Source of the DNA: Bacillus alveayuensis
GTDB lineage: Bacteria; Bacillota; Bacilli; Bacillales; Aeribacillaceae
Assembly (NCBI GenBank): GCA_030812955.1
Contig: JAUSTR010000002.1
Span: forward strand, 62,001-126,000
DNA length: 64,000 bases
Direction: 5' to 3'
Shown here: piece by piece, positions 1 to 7,448 of the stretch
How positions within the stretch are numbered: the stretch's first letter is position 1
How the letters are laid out: every line of letters starts with the position of its first letter
The notes under the pieces: generated by a model
Told to the model about the DNA's origin: nothing
Databases searched by the model: none
What the model saw: the letters and a program-made list of their open reading frames with translations, nothing else
Made by a program: the position numbers and the translations under genes

Positions 1-121
1 CAAGATTTTTAAAATTCTTCTTACGTGGGATTTTAGCAAAATGATTTGGGTAATGAATCTTTGTGAAGCGATTTTTGACAAAAAAAGAAGTGAAGCAATC
101 ACTTTTTGAGGTAGTTGTATG

Positions 122-436
122 TTACATGATTTTTTTTCGTAACGTACGGATGGCAACGTCATGTTCACCGATAATTTCGTAAACGGATTTGAAGCTTTCT
201 TGGAGGTTTTTCACTTCTTCGTTTGTTTCCATAACAGCTTGTTTAATCGCTTTTTGTTCCTCTTCAACCCGATCCAGCCGCTCTTCAACCCGATCCAGCC
301 GCTCTTCAACCCGATCCAGCCGCTCTTCAACCCGATCCAACCGTTCTTCAATTCGATCGAGTCGTGCATGTACATTTTTTAATTCATGGTCAATAGACGT
401 CACTTTTTCTAAAATTAAGTCAAGCTTCTTTTCCAC
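122..436 (-). CDS. Heptad-repeat coiled-coil protein, function unknown
   Basis: A small, highly charged protein of about 104 residues whose function I do not recognise. It reads as one long helical coiled coil: the heptad LDRVEER is repeated five times at roughly residues 26-60, written in the DNA as five near-identical 21-base units at 260-364, followed by a Glu/Lys-rich helix. There is no signal peptide or membrane segment, so it should be cytoplasmic. I chose the GTG at 436 because GAAAGGAG lies 7 bases upstream; the frame stays open to a TTG at 502 that has no ribosome site. The number of heptads is likely to vary between strains (inference). It stands alone beside gene debris. Confidence 0.6.
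   Translation of the reverse strand: MEKKLDLILEKVTSIDHELKNVHARLDRIEERLDRVEERLDRVEERLDRVEERLDRVEEEQKAIKQAVMETNEEVKNLQESFKSVYEIIGEHDVAIRTLRKKIM
260..364. repeat. 21-base tandem repeat, 5 units, inside the coiled-coil gene
   Basis: Three units are identical (CTCTTCAACCCGATCCAGCCG minus its last base is the shared core), the fourth differs by one base and the fifth is diverged. The 21-base period keeps the reading frame and adds one heptad of coiled coil per unit. Confidence 0.85.
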
Positions 437-528
437 TTTTTTGCTCCTTTCAGAAAAAAATTTCCCCTCTTCAAGTTTATTCGAAAGGAATGATTGTGAC
501 AAGCTTGTTATTTATGTTGATGTGATGG

Positions 529-707
529 GAGTTATGGAAGGTGATGCTGTCCCACAGGTGTTTATTCCGGAGCTGGTGGAATATTATAAAAATGGGTAAT
601 TCCCATTTGATAAATTGGTTCGTTTTTACCCGTTTGACGAAATTAACGAAGCCTTTGAAGATTCAAAAAATGACTCAACGATCCAACCAATTTTAAAAAT
701 AAGCTAA
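529..707 (+). pseudogene. C-terminal remnant of a zinc-type alcohol dehydrogenase
   Basis: The + frame reads MEGDAVPQVFIPELVEYYKNG, then a TAA stop at 597-599, then continues in the same frame as [21 protein letters not shown] and ends at a natural TAA. This is the typical C-terminal end of NAD-dependent aryl/zinc alcohol dehydrogenases ([18 protein letters not shown]), with the Lys codon of GKFPF turned into a stop. The catalytic and NAD-binding parts are absent upstream, so this is a decayed gene tail. A hairpin followed by T residues at 715-735 is probably its original terminator. Family assignment is from remembered motifs. Confidence 0.6.
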
Positions 708-714
708 TGTTTGT

Positions 715-736
715 CCCGAGTTCATCGGGGTTTTTA
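715..736 (+). terminator. Terminator hairpin after the dehydrogenase remnant
   Basis: CCCGA, 5-base loop, TCGGG, then GTTTTT. Short stem but a good T tract directly after the remnant gene. Confidence 0.5.
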
Positions 737-741
737 ACATC

Positions 742-927
742 TTGAGAAGATGCTCCAAATGTAAACATGATGGAAATGAAACAAAATTAATTTTTCGAAT
801 AGATGATGAATTATATGATGATGGTAGGGTGATCGAAGAAAAAATCGCCCCGCTTTGTCGATTAGGTGGAGCGAACTATGCAGAAATTGGCCATATTTTT
901 TCGATTCCAAGACCGACATTAAAATAA
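742..927 (+). pseudogene. C-terminal remnant, probably of a flavin reductase-like (DIM6/NTAB) protein
   Basis: An open frame of about 61 codons whose second half, from RIDDELYDDGRV to PLCRLGGANYAEIGHIF and a terminal RPTLK, resembles the C-terminus of flavin reductase-like FMN-binding proteins, which end with a similar PLxRLGGxxYxxIG...RP signature. The first 15 residues look unrelated and the nominal TTG start has no ribosome site. The FMN-binding N-terminal barrel is missing. I read it as a second 5'-truncated gene tail next to the alcohol dehydrogenase tail. The family call is inference from motif memory; a small genuine protein is less likely. Confidence 0.4.
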
Positions 928-977
928 TAAGGGGATGTCCCTAGTTCGCGAAAGCTGATTTTCGTATGTGCAAACAG

Positions 978-1010
978 AAAAGCCGCCGTCCAATTGACAA
1001 AGCGGCTTTT
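978..1010 (-). terminator. Terminator of the MFS transporter gene
   Basis: AAAAGCCGC and GCGGCTTTT form an 8-9 bp stem round a 15-base loop about 25 bases beyond the stop codon of the minus-strand transporter gene. Short T runs on both strands allow bidirectional use. Confidence 0.6.
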
Positions 1011-1033
1011 AATCATGTTCAAAGCTGCGGCCT

Positions 1034-2230
1034 TTAGGCGCGTATATCATGTATTAAATTTTTCTGTGCATACATGATAAGCGGATAGCTTAAAGTTAGT
1101 AATGTCATTGTAAAGGCGATCACACCGAACCAATGAAAATGGGTCCAAAAATAGCCTCCAAATGTACCGACTAGACTAGATCCTAAATAATAGAATAAAA
1201 GATATAAAGAGGAGGCTTGCGCTTTGTTGATGTTAGCGCGTTCACCTATCCAAGCGCTCGTGATGGAATGGCATCCAAAAAATCCAAACGTAAATAACGA
1301 AACTCCCAAAATTTTCGCAAGCACAGGCGGCATTAGGGTGATAACAGCACCTGCGATCGTTAAGGCTAGCGATATGTTTAATACAAACGAATGGCCGTAT
1401 TGATCGGCTTTATTTCCCATGTAGACAGAGCTAAAGCTGCCAAATATGTAGACGATAAAAAGAAACCCTAGCAATGATTGGCTAAACGAATAAGGCGGCT
1501 CACTTAGTAAATAGCCGATATAGTTATACAATGTGACGAAACTCCCCATAAATAAAAAGCCTAGAAAGATGAGTGACATGAGCGCTTTGTTTCGTACATG
1601 AACCGCATATGTTTGAATAACCGTTTTTATGCAAAGTTCTTTTTTGCTAGAATTTTTCGGAGTCGGAAGAATTAGAGTAAAAATAATGCTTAATATTAAG
1701 GCAAGCACACCGATGGAAAACAAAGCAGTGCGCCATGAAAATAAGTCCGTCAACAAACCAGTGACGATTCTCCCTGCCATTCCCCCGATACTCGTACCGC
1801 TTATATACAATCCCATTACTTTGCCGATAGCCTGAGAGTCGAATTCCTCTGCGACATAAGCCATCGCCAGTGAGGGGATGCCGGCTGCTGCAATGCCAAG
1901 CATCGTTCTCAAAAGGACAAGTGAAAAAAAGTTAGGACTAAAGGCGATCGTAATCGACAGAATAGAGGTAAGAAGCATGGATGCGATCATGACTGTCTTT
2001 TTTCCTATCTGATCTGATAAACTAGCAGCTATTAACATCATAATCGCCAACGTTCCGGTCGAAGAGGATAATGTTAAGCTTGCCGCTACAGCAGATACGT
2101 GAAATTCTTGCGAGAAAACCGGTAAAAGCGGTTGGGTGGTGTATAAAATAGAAAATGTTACAAACCCCCCGAAAAAGAGTGCAATGCTTGCTTTTACATA
2201 TTCGGAACTGCCTTTTTCGATATACGTCAA
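1034..2230 (-). CDS. MFS transporter, YnfM/YybF-like
   Basis: A 12-helix major facilitator superfamily permease of about 398 residues in the cytoplasmic membrane, probably a drug/proton antiporter; substrate unknown. The N-terminal half carries YTTQPLLPVF in helix 1 and SDQIGKKTVM in the helix 2-3 loop, the typical MFS motif A position; the strong similarity of layout is to the YnfM/YybF/arabinose-efflux group. I start it at the TTG at 2230 behind AAGAGG; the frame also reaches a TTG at 2263 that lacks a ribosome site. It is a single-gene unit facing away from the flagellar genes and ends in a hairpin terminator. Confidence 0.85.
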   Translation of the reverse strand: MTYIEKGSSEYVKASIALFFGGFVTFSILYTTQPLLPVFSQEFHVSAVAASLTLSSSTGTLAIMMLIAASLSDQIGKKTVMIASMLLTSILSITIAFSPNFFSLVLLRTMLGIAAAGIPSLAMAYVAEEFDSQAIGKVMGLYISGTSIGGMAGRIVTGLLTDLFSWRTALFSIGVLALILSIIFTLILPTPKNSSKKELCIKTVIQTYAVHVRNKALMSLIFLGFLFMGSFVTLYNYIGYLLSEPPYSFSQSLLGFLFIVYIFGSFSSVYMGNKADQYGHSFVLNISLALTIAGAVITLMPPVLAKILGVSLFTFGFFGCHSITSAWIGERANINKAQASSLYLLFYYLGSSLVGTFGGYFWTHFHWFGVIAFTMTLLTLSYPLIMYAQKNLIHDIRA

Positions 2231-2524
2231 TATTTTTCGCCTCTTTTGCTTCCAATGTTTCAAATTATATTTTATTATAACGCTAAAAAATGAAAACCGT
2301 CTATTCTGGTAGCTTATTTGAAAATATGAAAATATGTAGCTGATCTTACAAAAACAGATACAAAGGTTTATATTTTAAGATTTTTACAAACGAATAAAGG
2401 AAAATGGTTTCGTTCAAAGTTTTGATGAGCGATATTTTTTCCACTTTTTTCTGAATACGAACTTTAGAAAATGCTTTTTGTTCCGATATTAAAAATAGCT
2501 ACTAACGTTTTAGGAGGAAGCTGT

Positions 2525-2863
2525 ATGTTGGTGGAAAGAGTCTCGCAAAAAAGTTTTTTGTATGATCACGATTCTTATCCGAATAGGGAGCATGCTGCAG
2601 CGAATCAAGCTCAAAGTGAACAGAACGATTCCCCCGTCCCTAAAATCGAGCTAGAAAAAGCGGTTAAAAAGATGAATGAATTTATAAAGCCTGTGGAAAC
2701 ATCGATTCAATTTGAGCTTCATGAGGAATTAAACGAATACTACGTGAAAGTCATTAATAAAGAAACGGAAGAAGTGATTCGCGAAATTCCTCCGAAAAAA
2801 TTGCTCGATATGTATGCAGCGATGGCCGAGTTAATCGGTATCATCATCAATGAAAGAGTGTAA
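2525..2863 (+). CDS. flaG: FlaG family flagellar protein
   Basis: A 112-residue FlaG/YvyC family protein. FlaG proteins influence flagellar filament length and lie beside fliD in many bacteria. The conserved C-terminal part is present: IQFELHEELNEYYVKVINKE, then EVIREIPPKKLLDMYAAM, the family signature. The N-terminal 50 residues are low-complexity, as usual. The ATG at 2525 follows AGGAGG by 7 bases; an in-frame ATG 18 codons earlier has no ribosome site. It is the first gene of flaG-fliD-fliS-fliT, with 18 bases to fliD. Confidence 0.9.
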   Translation: MLVERVSQKSFLYDHDSYPNREHAAANQAQSEQNDSPVPKIELEKAVKKMNEFIKPVETSIQFELHEELNEYYVKVINKETEEVIREIPPKKLLDMYAAMAELIGIIINERV

Positions 2864-2881
2864 AGGTGGTGACGAAAAACG

Positions 2882-4912
2882 ATGAGAATTGGCGGTTTAG
2901 CAAGTGGTATGGACATAGACCAATTAGTGAAAGACTTAATGAAGGCAGAGCGTATGCCTTTAGATAAAATGTATCAAAAAAAGCAAATATTAGAATGGCA
3001 GCGCGATGATTACCGTGAAATGAATTCCCTTTTGCTATCATTACGTAATGAAATGTTCAACATGAGGTTATCAAGTAATTTTCGCATTCGAAATGCGACG
3101 TCATCAAATGAGTCAAAAGTAACGGCAACGGCATCAAGTGCAGCTGGAACCGCTTCTTATACTATTACAGAGGTTAAACAGCTTGCAGAAGCGGCTTCGA
3201 AAGTAAGTACAAGTGCTGTATCTGCTGGTACGAAAATCGACACTTCTAGAGGGTTATATGAAATTCAAGGTGATTTTGCTAATTCAAATTTCAACTGGAA
3301 GAAAGGCAGTGTTGAAAATCAGACGATTACAGCAAGTGCAGCTGGAACTTCTTTTTCCCTATCATTGAAACCCGGGGCAAGTGTATTGTTAACGGAAGCG
3401 GCCAATATGGTCGTCAAAGTAGACGGCAAAGCGTATACCGTGGTTACATCTGGAACTCCTAATACAGGAGAAGTTTTAATAGATGCAAGTGGAAATCTCA
3501 CATTTGGAGATACTATTAAAAAAGGAAGCACAATTAAGGTTGACTATATGACAGATGTACGCGTCGATGATGATAAAACGCTAGCGGAAGCTACAAACGT
3601 CATTCAGCTGCAAAAAGGATCCATTGTCGATGGAAGTTTAACCCTTGATATTGATGGCACAACTTATACGAATGTCGGCAATGAAATTCAAGATGCATCT
3701 GGAACCAAAGTCGGAACCATTGATTTAAACACTGGAAAAATTACGATGGACAATACTATTGCAGAGGGTTCTGTTATCAAAGCCACTTATCAACAAAACT
3801 ACTTTACATTTGGCATTACAACATATAACGAAAAGAGTGAAGCGGTCAACGAAAAATTTGCCATTCAAGGGAACGAATCCTTGAATACGGTGATTAATAA
3901 AGTGAATTCATCCGATGCTGGCGTGACGATGTTTTATGACTCATTTTCAGATAAAGTGACCATCACGCGAACAGAAACAGGTAACTTTAATGGCACGGAA
4001 TTAGATCCGGAAATCGTAACTTCCGGCTCCTTTTTAAACGATGTCTTATATTTTAATGGTGCAGCTGAATTTGGCGGGAAAAATGCAATATTTACGATAA
4101 ATGGTTTAGAAACAGAGCGAACGTCTAATACTTTTTCGATTTCTGGTGTAACGTTTACGTTGAAAGATACGTTTACAACGGCAGATCCGAGTGTTACGAT
4201 TGCGATTTCCAACGATGCTGACAAAGTGGTTGAAAAGATTAAAGCGTTCGTTGAAAAATATAATGAAACGATTGATAAAATCCAGCAAAAAATTTCCGAA
4301 GAGCGCTATCGTGATTATTTGCCATTAACGGAAGAGCAAAAAGAAGCGATGAGCGAAAAGCAGATAGAGCTTTGGGAAGAAAAGGCAAAAAGCGGATTAT
4401 TAAGACGTGATTCGATTTTGTCTAGTGCGTTGTCCGAGCTGCGATACGATGCTTATCAACCTGTTACAAATGATAAGATTAGTTCAAAATATAATCAGCT
4501 AGCAAGTATTGGCATTACGACATCACCAAACTATTTAGATGGTGGGAAATTAATTATTGATGAAGCCAAATTAAAAGCGGCCATTGAAGAAGATCCAGAG
4601 GCCGTTGAAGCGCTATTTAATAGTAGTGGCACGGATGAGAGTGAAAAGGGCATTGTGCAGCGGATGTACGACACGATAACGAACGCCATGGATAAAATCA
4701 ATGAAAAAGCAGGGAAGTCTACTTCTGTGCTAAACACGTACACAATAGGGAAAAATTTAGAGGATTTAGAGGATCGCATCGATGCATTTGAAAGACGTTT
4801 AGTTGACATTGAAAATCGCTACTGGCGCCAGTTTACCGCAATGGAAACGGCGATCCAGCGCATGAATGAGCAATCGATGTATTTAATGCAGCAATTTGGC
4901 ATGGGATATTAA
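2882..4912 (+). CDS. fliD: Flagellar hook-associated protein 2 (filament cap)
   Basis: FliD forms the pentameric cap at the filament tip and helps flagellin subunits fold into place; it is exported by the flagellar type III system, and no signal peptide is present. The N-terminus (RIGGLASGMDIDQLVKDLM) and C-terminal helices (from about residue 600, ending YLMQQFGMGY) are canonical and form the coiled-coil core. At 676 residues it is much longer than B. subtilis FliD (about 500). The extra length is in the exposed middle, where two similar modules at about 176-223 and 253-303 both run from a DGxxYT strand to a TIxxGSxIKxxY strand, suggesting an internal duplication. GGTGGTGA precedes the ATG. 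Confidence 0.95.
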   Translation: MRIGGLASGMDIDQLVKDLMKAERMPLDKMYQKKQILEWQRDDYREMNSLLLSLRNEMFNMRLSSNFRIRNATSSNESKVTATASSAAGTASYTITEVKQLAEAASKVSTSAVSAGTKIDTSRGLYEIQGDFANSNFNWKKGSVENQTITASAAGTSFSLSLKPGASVLLTEAANMVVKVDGKAYTVVTSGTPNTGEVLIDASGNLTFGDTIKKGSTIKVDYMTDVRVDDDKTLAEATNVIQLQKGSIVDGSLTLDIDGTTYTNVGNEIQDASGTKVGTIDLNTGKITMDNTIAEGSVIKATYQQNYFTFGITTYNEKSEAVNEKFAIQGNESLNTVINKVNSSDAGVTMFYDSFSDKVTITRTETGNFNGTELDPEIVTSGSFLNDVLYFNGAAEFGGKNAIFTINGLETERTSNTFSISGVTFTLKDTFTTADPSVTIAISNDADKVVEKIKAFVEKYNETIDKIQQKISEERYRDYLPLTEEQKEAMSEKQIELWEEKAKSGLLRRDSILSSALSELRYDAYQPVTNDKISSKYNQLASIGITTSPNYLDGGKLIIDEAKLKAAIEEDPEAVEALFNSSGTDESEKGIVQRMYDTITNAMDKINEKAGKSTSVLNTYTIGKNLEDLEDRIDAFERRLVDIENRYWRQFTAMETAIQRMNEQSMYLMQQFGMGY

Positions 4913-4978
4913 TCCATTTGTAATGGAAAAATTGGTATAATATTGTAGGATCTAGTGCAAATGATAAGGAGTGGCGTT

Positions 4979-5380
4979 ATGGCAATGAATAATCCATATC
5001 AAGCTTACCAAGAAAATAGTATTCAGACTGCTTCACCAGGTGAGTTGACGTTAATGCTGTATAATGGCTGTCTTAAGTTTATTAAGTTAGCGAAAAAAGC
5101 TATAGAAGAAAATGATGTGGAACAAAAAAATATCAATCTCCAAAAAGCACAAAAAATTATTCAAGAGCTTATGGTTACCTTAAATACAGATATAGACGTT
5201 GCGAAAAGTATGATGGCTATGTATGAATATATGAATCGCCGTTTAATTGAAGCAAATATTAAAAATGATGTGGGCATTTTAGATGAAGTAGAAGACTATG
5301 TCGTACAATTCCGTGATACTTGGAAAGAGGTTATACAACTTAACCGTAAACAACAGCATCCACAAGGCGGGCAAGCATAA
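4979..5380 (+). CDS. fliS: Flagellin export chaperone FliS
   Basis: A 133-residue cytoplasmic helical-bundle chaperone that binds the C-terminus of flagellin and keeps it from polymerising before export. The family hallmark NPYQAYQENSIQTASPGELTLMLY is visible at the N-terminus (shown here only as a reference to residues 4-27), followed by four helices with YNGCLKF and YEYMNRRLIEAN. The ATG at 4979 sits 7 bases after AAGGAG; an in-frame ATG eight codons earlier lacks a site. It overlaps fliT by one base. An extended -10 (TGGTATAAT near 4933-4941) could give it an internal promoter, which is only a suggestion. Confidence 0.95.
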   Translation: MAMNNPYQAYQENSIQTASPGELTLMLYNGCLKFIKLAKKAIEENDVEQKNINLQKAQKIIQELMVTLNTDIDVAKSMMAMYEYMNRRLIEANIKNDVGILDEVEDYVVQFRDTWKEVIQLNRKQQHPQGGQA

Positions 5381-5727
5381 TGGATTTGTTAGATAAGGTC
5401 ATAGCTATTACCGAAGAACTATTAATGGCAACGAACAGCATGAATAAAAAAGAACGTGATGACAAAATTAAACAAATCGATGAGCTCTTAATAGAACGTG
5501 AACGCTTGATCAAACAGTTAAAACCTCCGTATTCTGATGCGGAAAAAGAAAAAGGCCGACATTTAATGGAGCTCAATCAAAAGCTAGAGATGAAGCTTGA
5601 ACAAATCCAAAGGGAAATTAAACAAGATTTGCTGCATCTTAAATCGACTAAAAGCTCAACGAACAAGTATACAAATCCTTATCAAGTTGATACGATAGAT
5701 GGTATGTTCTATGATAAACGGAAATAG
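5380..5727 (+). CDS. fliT: Flagellar protein FliT
   Basis: A 115-residue, almost wholly helical, charged protein in the position of B. subtilis fliT, starting with ATG overlapping the fliS stop (TAATG). FliT acts as export chaperone for FliD. The family is poorly conserved; identification rests on the fliD-fliS-fliT order, the length and the helical heptad pattern (QIDELLIERERLIKQL). The C-terminal YTNPYQVDTIDGMFYDKRK tail, rich in aromatic residues, is the likely partner-binding end (inference). Confidence 0.85.
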   Translation: MDLLDKVIAITEELLMATNSMNKKERDDKIKQIDELLIERERLIKQLKPPYSDAEKEKGRHLMELNQKLEMKLEQIQREIKQDLLHLKSTKSSTNKYTNPYQVDTIDGMFYDKRK

Positions 5728-5736
5728 GTGAAATCA

Positions 5737-6114
5737 GTGTGGACGATCTCATCTGAACAATTGGATTTTTTACGGCGATTTTATTATTTGCTTGATACGA
5801 TTGAAGAAGGGTTTTCATATATTCTTTCTAGTTTTGATCATATTCAATATGTCGAACGAGACCAAGTGATGATAGATATCATTGTCGCTATGAAGGAAAT
5901 TGATTCAACACGTCATCTGTTTGATTCGCTTTTTCCAAAAGATTTTTCCATAACAGAAGAAATGGGCATGCTTGATGAAATGATGGAGAAGCTCGATTTC
6001 ATCTCCTTTCAACCAGTACATTTAGAGCCATTCATAAAACAAGAATTATACCCAACCTATGTCAAATGGAAAGACCTTTTGCAAAAAAAGCTAAAAAAAT
6101 ATGTAACGCATTAG
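5737..6114 (+). CDS. Unrecognised protein downstream of fliT
   Basis: About 125 residues, acidic, helical and without a signal peptide or membrane segment. I do not recognise the family. It starts 9 bases after the fliT stop; I prefer the GTG at 5737 because AGGTGA at 5726-5731 lies 5 bases before it, although the GTG at 5728 directly after the stop is in the same frame. Tight spacing suggests it is translated with fliT and serves motility, perhaps as another small chaperone or regulator, but that is inference from position only. A hairpin at 6142-6170 closes the operon. Confidence 0.7.
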   Translation: MWTISSEQLDFLRRFYYLLDTIEEGFSYILSSFDHIQYVERDQVMIDIIVAMKEIDSTRHLFDSLFPKDFSITEEMGMLDEMMEKLDFISFQPVHLEPFIKQELYPTYVKWKDLLQKKLKKYVTH

Positions 6115-6141
6115 CAAATGATTGGAGCTTGTGAATAGTAT

Positions 6142-6170
6142 GAAAGGGATCGGGAAAAACCGGTCCTTTC
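6142..6170 (+). terminator. Hairpin at the end of the flagellar operon
   Basis: GAAAGG...CGG, A-rich loop, CCGG..CCTTTC: about 11 bp with one bulge. The T tract after it is weak, so it may be an inefficient terminator. Confidence 0.5.
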
Positions 6171-6256
6171 AGTTTGGAGAAAAATTATATAAAAGAAGTT
6201 TTTCAGACAATGGAGTGTATATTTGAGACATCCTTCTAATTTTTCGTATATAAAAT

Positions 6257-6502
6257 CACAAGTGTTGATTATCCATTATTTTACTTAAACATACAGAATC
6301 GTATGGCTGAACACAAGCTTTTCTGCCACATCCCTCGAACAAGAACGCCAGCGGGCAAATTCATTTGGCCGCAGATGTTCTTGTTCGAGAAGGGCATGCG
6401 TATAGCATGCCCAGTCGGCAAGCGATTCGCATGCCGACTCCGGCAGAAAAGCTAGAAATAGAGCCATCTCAACTGGTTATTATTGGTTAATCAACACGCC
6501 TG
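6257..6502. repeat. R2 palindromic repeat, copy A (246 bases, inverted)
   Basis: An intergenic element with imperfect terminal inverted repeats (CACAAGTGTTGATTATCC at the left; the right end is the complement of CAGGCGTGTTGATTAACC). Inside, AGCTTTTCTGCC and GGCAGAAAAGCT form an outer stem that encloses three hairpins: the CTCGAACAAGAAC / GTTCTTGTTCGAG arm, the GGGCATGC / GCATGCCC arm and the AGTCGGCA / TGCCGACT arm. A second full copy lies at 11346-11591 in the opposite orientation and a deleted copy at 54785-54893. It contains a 60-codon open frame that I regard as a by-product of the stems. Confidence 0.85.
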
Positions 6503-6647
6503 ATATAAAATAGAGAATATAGGCAAAATTCTACATGAATTGACAAATTCACAAAATTTTCACGAAAGATTTTCGGAATAAGCAGGAATTTGTGGGGGAT
6601 TTCAAGTATTATATTTACATATCCTTAATAAAAGGAGGAGTTCCTAA

Positions 6648-7205
6648 ATGAGAAACAACGTCAGAGGAGAAAACATTGAAGTAACTCCGGCACTCCGAGA
6701 GTATGTTGAGAAAAAATTATCTAAGCTAGAGCGTTATTTTGATAATGAAGTAGACGCAACAGCACACGTTAATTTAAAGTATTATAATGATCAAGAATCT
6801 AAAATTGAAGTGACGATTCCAATGCCGTACCTAGTATTGCGGGCGGAGGAACATCATGAAGATATGTATGCGGCGATTGATCTCGTAACCGATAAACTAG
6901 AACGTCAAATCCGCAAGCACAAAACGAAAGTAAACCGCAAATTGCGTGAACAGCAGGTTGATACGAAATATTTGATCCATTCTGGAAATGGAGAGGCTGA
7001 TCTCCAAAAAGAGGAAGATGATGAGCTTGAAGTTGTCAGAACGAAACGCTTTAATTTAAAGCCAATGGATAGTGAAGAAGCGATTTTACAAATGAATATG
7101 CTTGGGCATAACTTCTTCGTTTTTACAAATGCTGAAACAAATAGAACAAATGTTGTTTATCGCCGCAAAGACGGAAAATATGGCTTAATCGAACCAAATG
7201 AATAA
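6648..7205 (+). CDS. hpf: Ribosome hibernation promoting factor, long form
   Basis: A 185-residue long-form HPF (YvyD in B. subtilis), which binds the 30S subunit at the mRNA/tRNA channel and dimerises 70S ribosomes into inactive 100S particles in stationary phase and stress. The N-terminal S30Ae domain (RGENIEVTPALREYVEKKL, residues 4-22) is followed by a linker and the C-terminal dimerisation domain (KRFNLKPMDSEEAILQMNML; NVVYRRKDGKYGLIEP). AAAGGAGG lies upstream of the ATG. Monocistronic, closed by a very strong terminator. In B. subtilis it is driven by sigma-B and sigma-H; I could not fix its promoter here. Confidence 0.95.
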   Translation: MRNNVRGENIEVTPALREYVEKKLSKLERYFDNEVDATAHVNLKYYNDQESKIEVTIPMPYLVLRAEEHHEDMYAAIDLVTDKLERQIRKHKTKVNRKLREQQVDTKYLIHSGNGEADLQKEEDDELEVVRTKRFNLKPMDSEEAILQMNMLGHNFFVFTNAETNRTNVVYRRKDGKYGLIEPNE

Positions 7206-7213
7206 TCTCACTG

Positions 7214-7247
7214 AACAGGTGCAGCGTATGCTGCACCTGTTTTCATT
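7214..7247 (+). terminator. Strong intrinsic terminator after hpf
   Basis: ACAGGTGCAGC, GTAT loop, GCTGCACCTGT, then TTTTCATTTT: an 11 bp perfect stem. Confidence 0.9.
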
Positions 7248-7372
7248 TTGAAGTATCAAGCTAAAAAAATATATGTAAAATATTTCAATTTACATCATAT
7301 GCCTGAAATTTTGTTTATAATGAAAGAAAAAATAATATTTTTTGGATGCCCATCCATTGTCCATAGTGAAAG

Positions 7373-7401
7373 TTGTTTGTGGCACAAAGCAGTGATACAA
7401 T
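7373..7401 (+). promoter_or_regulatory. Sigma-A promoter of secA
   Basis: TTGTTT (-35), 17-base spacer, TACAAT (-10), about 45 bases before the secA ribosome site. Confidence 0.6.
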
Positions 7402-7448
7402 TTAATTTATGAAGATAATATTCATTTTAATCTAGAGGAGCGTTTAAC

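Noticed and set aside
161-599. Plus-strand frames across the coiled-coil gene
   Set aside because: Antisense shadows of the 21-base heptad repeat; only the last part of one of them, the dehydrogenase remnant, has independent support.
2409-2435. Sigma-D promoter before flaG
   Set aside because: GCGATAT looks like a sigma-D -10, but no TAAA stands at the needed 14-16 base distance.
6285-6467. 60-codon open frames in R2 copies A and B (also 11381-11563)
   Set aside because: They lie wholly within the palindromic arms, start without a ribosome site, and differ mainly by changes that preserve base pairing.
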